Source of the DNA: CAILZL01 sp050248275
Lineage (GTDB): Bacteria; Pseudomonadota; Gammaproteobacteria; Steroidobacterales; Steroidobacteraceae
Reading direction: 5' to 3'
NCBI GenBank assembly: GCA_050248275.1
Contig: JBFWSR010000007.1
Coordinates: 82,065 to 146,064, forward strand
Length of the DNA: 64,000 nucleotides
Positions 60,624-64,000 of the stretch are shown here, in pieces. Each line of letters begins with the position of its first letter. Positions within the stretch are counted from its first letter, which is position 1. Under the pieces are notes generated by a model, which did no database searches, had not been told where the DNA came from, and saw nothing but the letters and a program-made list of their open reading frames with translations. The translations under genes and the position numbers were made by a program.

Positions 60624-61706
60624 ATGAAGCGCGTGTTCAATTTCAGCGCCGGTCCGGCGGTCCTGCCTCTTGAAGTCCTGCAGCAGGCGGCTGCGGAAAT
60701 GTGTGACTGGCGCGGTACCGGCATGTCGGTCATGGAAATGAGTCACCGGGGCAAGGAGTTCATTTCCATTCACGCGCAGGCCGAAACCGATCTGCGTGAG
60801 CTGCTGGCAATTCCCGCCAACTACAAGGTGCTGTTCCTGCAAGGTGGCGCGATCGGTGAAAACGCCATCATCCCGATGAATCTGTTGCGTGGCCGCAGCA
60901 GCGCGGACTACATCAACACCGGCGAATGGTCGAAGAAGTCGATCAAGGAAGCGAAGAAGTACTGCGCGGTGAATGTGGCGGCGACTGCCGAAGCCAGCCA
61001 CTTCACCAGCGTGCCTAGGCGCGAGACCTGGAAGCTCGATCCGAATGCAGCTTATGTGCACATCTGCTCCAACGAAACCATCGGCGGCGTGGAATATCAC
61101 TTCACGCCGGATACAGGCGATGTGCCGCTGGTGGCGGACATGTCGTCCAATATCCTGTCGCGTCCGGTCGATGTGTCGAAGTACGGGCTGATTTACGCCG
61201 GTGCGCAGAAGAACATCGGCCCGGCGGGTCTGACCATTGTCATCGTGCGCGATGATCTGATTGGGCAGGCGCTGCCGATCACGCCTTCCGCCTTTGATTA
61301 CAAGCAACAGGCTGACAATGACTCCATGTACAACACGCCGCCGACCTATGGTGTTTACATCGCCGGTCTGGTGTTCCAGTGGATCAAGAAGCAGGGTGGC
61401 CTGGTTGCAATGGAAGCGCACAACCGCAGGAAGGCGGCGTTGATATATGACTATCTCGAAACCACTTCTTTTTACGTTAACCCGGTTGCGCGTGAAGACC
61501 GCTCGCTGATGAATGTGCCGTTCAAGCTGAAAAATGAAGCTCTGGACGAGGCTTTCCTGAAAGGCGCGCAGGCGCTGGGCATGTTGCAGCTCAAGGGGCA
61601 CCGCTCTGTCGGCGGCATGCGCGCCAGCATCTATAACGCCATGTCCATTGAGGGCGTACAGGCTTTGGTTGCTTACATGAAGGAATTTGCAAGCAAGAAT
61701 GGCTGA
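60624..61706 (+). CDS. serC: Phosphoserine aminotransferase
   Basis: A 360-aa PLP enzyme. It begins MKRVFNFSAGPAVLPLEVLQ, with VLFLQGGAIGENAIIPMNLL, CSNETIGGVEYHF and the PLP lysine in YGLIYAGAQKNIGPAGLTIV. It converts 3-phosphohydroxypyruvate to phosphoserine; it is also used in pyridoxine synthesis. AAGGTGAG is before the ATG. It is followed by serA-like and pheA genes, a normal gammaproteobacterial context with serA inserted. Confidence 0.97.
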   Translation: MKRVFNFSAGPAVLPLEVLQQAAAEMCDWRGTGMSVMEMSHRGKEFISIHAQAETDLRELLAIPANYKVLFLQGGAIGENAIIPMNLLRGRSSADYINTGEWSKKSIKEAKKYCAVNVAATAEASHFTSVPRRETWKLDPNAAYVHICSNETIGGVEYHFTPDTGDVPLVADMSSNILSRPVDVSKYGLIYAGAQKNIGPAGLTIVIVRDDLIGQALPITPSAFDYKQQADNDSMYNTPPTYGVYIAGLVFQWIKKQGGLVAMEAHNRRKAALIYDYLETTSFYVNPVAREDRSLMNVPFKLKNEALDEAFLKGAQALGMLQLKGHRSVGGMRASIYNAMSIEGVQALVAYMKEFASKNG

Positions 61707-61848
61707 CGCTGTGGGGATGGAGAGGGTCATGGGCGCACAGGGCGCAATGAAGTGCGCCTCTATAGCAACCAGCTATCTTCTTGCAGGGGTGCGATTTTTC
61801 GCGTCCGCAATTTAATGGCGGCCAAACCTTAGAACAAAGACAATCACC

Positions 61849-63021
61849 ATGCCATACAAGATTCTGACACTGAACAATATTTCCGTGCGTGGACTTGAAC
61901 GTCTGCCGCGCGATCGTTTTGAAGTGGCTTCGGAGATCGGTCATCCCGATGCCATCATGGTGCGCTCGGCCGACATGCATACCATGGAGATTCCCGCCAG
62001 CGTGCTGGCCATCGGTCGCGCCGGCGCCGGCACCAACAACATTCCGGTGCCGAAGTTATCCAGGCGCGGCGTGCCGGTGTTCAATGCGCCCGGCGCCAAT
62101 GCCAATGCAGTGAAAGAACTGGTGGTGGCCGGCATGTTCCTTGCTGCACGCAACATTTGCCAGGCGTGGGGTTATACCCGGGGCTTGCAGGGCGACGATC
62201 ATGAGTTGGAAGACGCCGTCGAAAAAGGCAAAAAGAAATTCGTCGGTTATGAATTGCCGGGACGCACACTCGGTGTGGTAGGTCTGGGCGCCATTGGCGT
62301 GGAAGTTGCCAACACCGCGCATCTGCTGGGCATGAAAGTCTTGGGATTCGATCCGGCCATTACCGTGCAGCGCGCCTGGCAGTTGTCATCCGGGGTGGAA
62401 CAGGCGCTGTCGCTGGATGATCTGTTTGCACGTTCCGACATGGTCACCGTACATGTGCCGCTGATTGATGCGACCAGGCATCTGGTCAATGCCGCGCGCC
62501 TGAAGCTGATGCGCAAGGGCAGCGTGATCCTGAATTTTGCGCGCGCCGGGATTGTCGATGAAGCAGCGATGATTGCCGCGCTGGACAGCAGCCATCTCAG
62601 TGCCTACATCTGCGACTTTCCCACCAATGCCGTGAAGGATCATCCCAGGATCGTGGCGCTGCCGCATCTGGGCGCATCCACCAGCGAGGCAGAAGAAAAT
62701 TGCGCCATCATGGTGGCCGATACCCTGCGCGATTTTCTCGAGCACGGCAATGTGCGCCATGCGGTGAATTTTCCGGAAATGATATTGCCACGCACCCAGA
62801 ATTCGGTGCGCATGGCGATTGCCAACGAGAATGTGCCCAACATGGTGGGACAGATTTCCGGCGCACTGGCCGGCGCCAATCTCAACATTGCTGATCTGCT
62901 CAACAAGTCGCGTGGCGATCTGGCCTATACCTTGATGGATGTGGATGGTGCGGCGGTGCCAGCAGGGGTGGTTGAGCAATTGAAAGCGATTCCCGGCGTG
63001 TTGTCGGTTCGGGTTCTGTAG
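61849..63021 (+). CDS. serA: D-3-phosphoglycerate dehydrogenase with ACT domain
   Basis: A 390-aa dehydrogenase of the 2-hydroxyacid family. The NAD site is TLGVVGLGAIGVEVANTAHL; active-site segments include LNFARAGIVDEAAM (Arg region) and PHLGASTSEAEENCA (catalytic His near the end of the domain). The ACT regulatory domain is at the C terminus: RMAIANENVPNMVGQISGAL, LNIADLLNKSRGDLAYTLMD. It catalyses the first step of serine synthesis. It starts 142 bp after serC. The short N-terminal substrate domain is normal for this subtype. Confidence 0.94.
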   Translation: MPYKILTLNNISVRGLERLPRDRFEVASEIGHPDAIMVRSADMHTMEIPASVLAIGRAGAGTNNIPVPKLSRRGVPVFNAPGANANAVKELVVAGMFLAARNICQAWGYTRGLQGDDHELEDAVEKGKKKFVGYELPGRTLGVVGLGAIGVEVANTAHLLGMKVLGFDPAITVQRAWQLSSGVEQALSLDDLFARSDMVTVHVPLIDATRHLVNAARLKLMRKGSVILNFARAGIVDEAAMIAALDSSHLSAYICDFPTNAVKDHPRIVALPHLGASTSEAEENCAIMVADTLRDFLEHGNVRHAVNFPEMILPRTQNSVRMAIANENVPNMVGQISGALAGANLNIADLLNKSRGDLAYTLMDVDGAAVPAGVVEQLKAIPGVLSVRVL

Positions 63022-63057
63022 CGTTCATGCGCTTGATAAAACAAATGGTGATGCAGC

Positions 63058-64000
63058 GTGGCTAACAGCAAAAGCAAGACAAAGAGCAAGCAGACCGCCG
63101 GCCAACGCAAGGCGGGTGCCAAAGCATCTGTCGGCAAGGCGCAAGTGGCGATGCCTGCCCTGAACGAGATTCGTGCGCAGATTGACGCCATTGATGACCA
63201 GTTGCTCAAGTTGCTCAGCGAACGCGCACGCGTGGCCCAGACGGTGGGCCTGTCCAAGAAACAGCAGGGCAATATCACCACGGCCGATCTGTATCGTCCC
63301 GAGCGCGAGTCGCAGGTGTTGCGCCGTGTGCTGGACAACAACGACGGTCCCCTGCGCGATGAGGAAGTGGCGCGCCTGTTCCGCGAAATCATGTCGGCCT
63401 GTCTGGCGCAGCAGGAACCGCTCAAGATAGGGTTTCTGGGGCCGGAAGGCACGTTTACCCAGCAGGCCGTCTACAAGCATTTCGGCCATTCGGTGCGTGC
63501 CGTGCCGCTGCCATCCATTCCCGAGGTTTTTCACGAAGTGCAGGCGGGTCATGCTGATTTTGGTGTAGTGCCCATCGAAAACTCCACGGCTGGTGTCGTC
63601 GAGTTTTCCATCGACATGTTCCTGAGCACCACGCTGAAAATCTGTGGCGAGATCGAACTGCGTATTCATCAGAACCTCATGGGACGCATGACAGGTCTGG
63701 AGCAGATCAAGCGTGTCTGTTCGCATCCGCAGTCCCTGTCGCAATGCCGGCAATGGCTGCAGCGGCATCTGCCCGATGTGGAACTGGTGCCGGTCAGCAG
63801 CAATGCCGAAGCCGCACGCCGCGCCCGTGATGAAGACGGCACCGCAGCGATTGCCGGTCAGGTGGCTGCCGAGATCTACAACCTGCAGATGATCGTGCCC
63901 GAGATTGAAGATCAACCCGATAACACCACGCGCTTTCTGGTGATCGGTCCCAAGTTGTTCGCGCCCAGTGGTCGCGATAAGACCACCTTGATGGTTTCTG
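63058..64000 (+). CDS. pheA: Chorismate mutase/prephenate dehydratase (3' end cut by window edge)
   Basis: An open frame of 314 codons that runs off the right edge. After a Lys/Ala/Gly-rich leader the chorismate mutase domain starts near residue 35 (LNEIRAQIDAIDDQLLKLLS, ERARVAQTVGLSKKQQG, YRPERESQVLRRV). The prephenate dehydratase domain begins at IGFLGPEGTFTQQAVYKHFG and includes VPIENSTAGVV and the TRF motif in QPDNTTRFLVIG. The C-terminal ACT domain lies beyond the window. GTG at 63058 with GGTGATG upstream is the likely start; the Lys-rich leader is unusual. It is 36 bp after serA. Confidence 0.93.
   Translation, partial: MANSKSKTKSKQTAGQRKAGAKASVGKAQVAMPALNEIRAQIDAIDDQLLKLLSERARVAQTVGLSKKQQGNITTADLYRPERESQVLRRVLDNNDGPLRDEEVARLFREIMSACLAQQEPLKIGFLGPEGTFTQQAVYKHFGHSVRAVPLPSIPEVFHEVQAGHADFGVVPIENSTAGVVEFSIDMFLSTTLKICGEIELRIHQNLMGRMTGLEQIKRVCSHPQSLSQCRQWLQRHLPDVELVPVSSNAEAARRARDEDGTAAIAGQVAAEIYNLQMIVPEIEDQPDNTTRFLVIGPKLFAPSGRDKTTLMVS

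Overview
The window looks like a chromosomal segment of a moderately GC-rich gammaproteobacterium. The evidence is a set of housekeeping neighbourhoods typical of that class: bolA-yciB, yciO-trpS-scpA-scpB-rluB-like, uracil-DNA glycosylase-rimI, serC-serA-pheA, xerD, wrbA with a DUF2069 gene, and a leucine-degradation (liu) set. The TonB receptor type and the ring-cleavage genes resemble those of aromatic- or steroid-degrading gammaproteobacteria. This placement is inference; no 16S gene is present.

Layout. (1) 1-18.5 kb is a catabolic region. A LysR regulator (cut by the window edge) and a XylR/DmpR-type sigma-54 activator are read leftward. They face a long rightward set: extradiol dioxygenase, alpha/beta hydrolase, flavin reductase, acyl-CoA-dehydrogenase-fold monooxygenase, second alpha/beta hydrolase, MDR reductase, flavoprotein dehydrogenase, SDR, isochorismatase-like protein, TonB receptor, PrpB-like lyase, ETF beta and alpha, and ETF-ubiquinone oxidoreductase. 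A well-spaced -24/-12 promoter and a XylR-type upstream site lie in the gap. (2) 18.6-32.5 kb is mostly core: macro domain, PpiC lipoprotein, bolA, yciB, yciO, trpS, scpA, scpB, a pseudouridine-synthase homologue without its catalytic motif, purU, dsbA, wrbA, acylphosphatase, lytic transglycosylase, pssA, uracil-DNA glycosylase and rimI. (3) 32.6-40.6 kb holds a TonB C-terminal-domain protein, an RND efflux pair and monomeric isocitrate dehydrogenase. (4) 40.7-42.2 kb is a small AT-richer accessory island: a translationally coupled two-gene unit with HEPN-like features and a relic of an ORF6N-type gene. (5) 42.2-51.5 kb has a methyltransferase, LMW phosphatase, HDOD protein, LigB-type dioxygenase, a copper module (CopL-like, TolC-like, Tat multicopper oxidase) and two nnrU paralogues. 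Two MITE-like elements sit here. (6) 51.5-58.1 kb is the liu/acyl-CoA set with thiolase and plsC. (7) 58.3-64 kb has xerD, ferredoxin, NUDIX, serC, serA and pheA (cut by the window edge).

How the genes work together (inference). In region 1 the monooxygenase plus reductase could hydroxylate a phenolic ring to a catechol, the dioxygenase could open it, and an MCP hydrolase could split the product. The flavoprotein dehydrogenase, SDR and MDR reductase would act on the alicyclic or side-chain part. ETF and ETF-QO would carry electrons from acyl-CoA dehydrogenation to quinone, and the TonB receptor would bring in the substrate. The substrate cannot be named from sequence. The best candidates for something undescribed are this catabolic set and the two-gene island at 40.77-41.99 kb.
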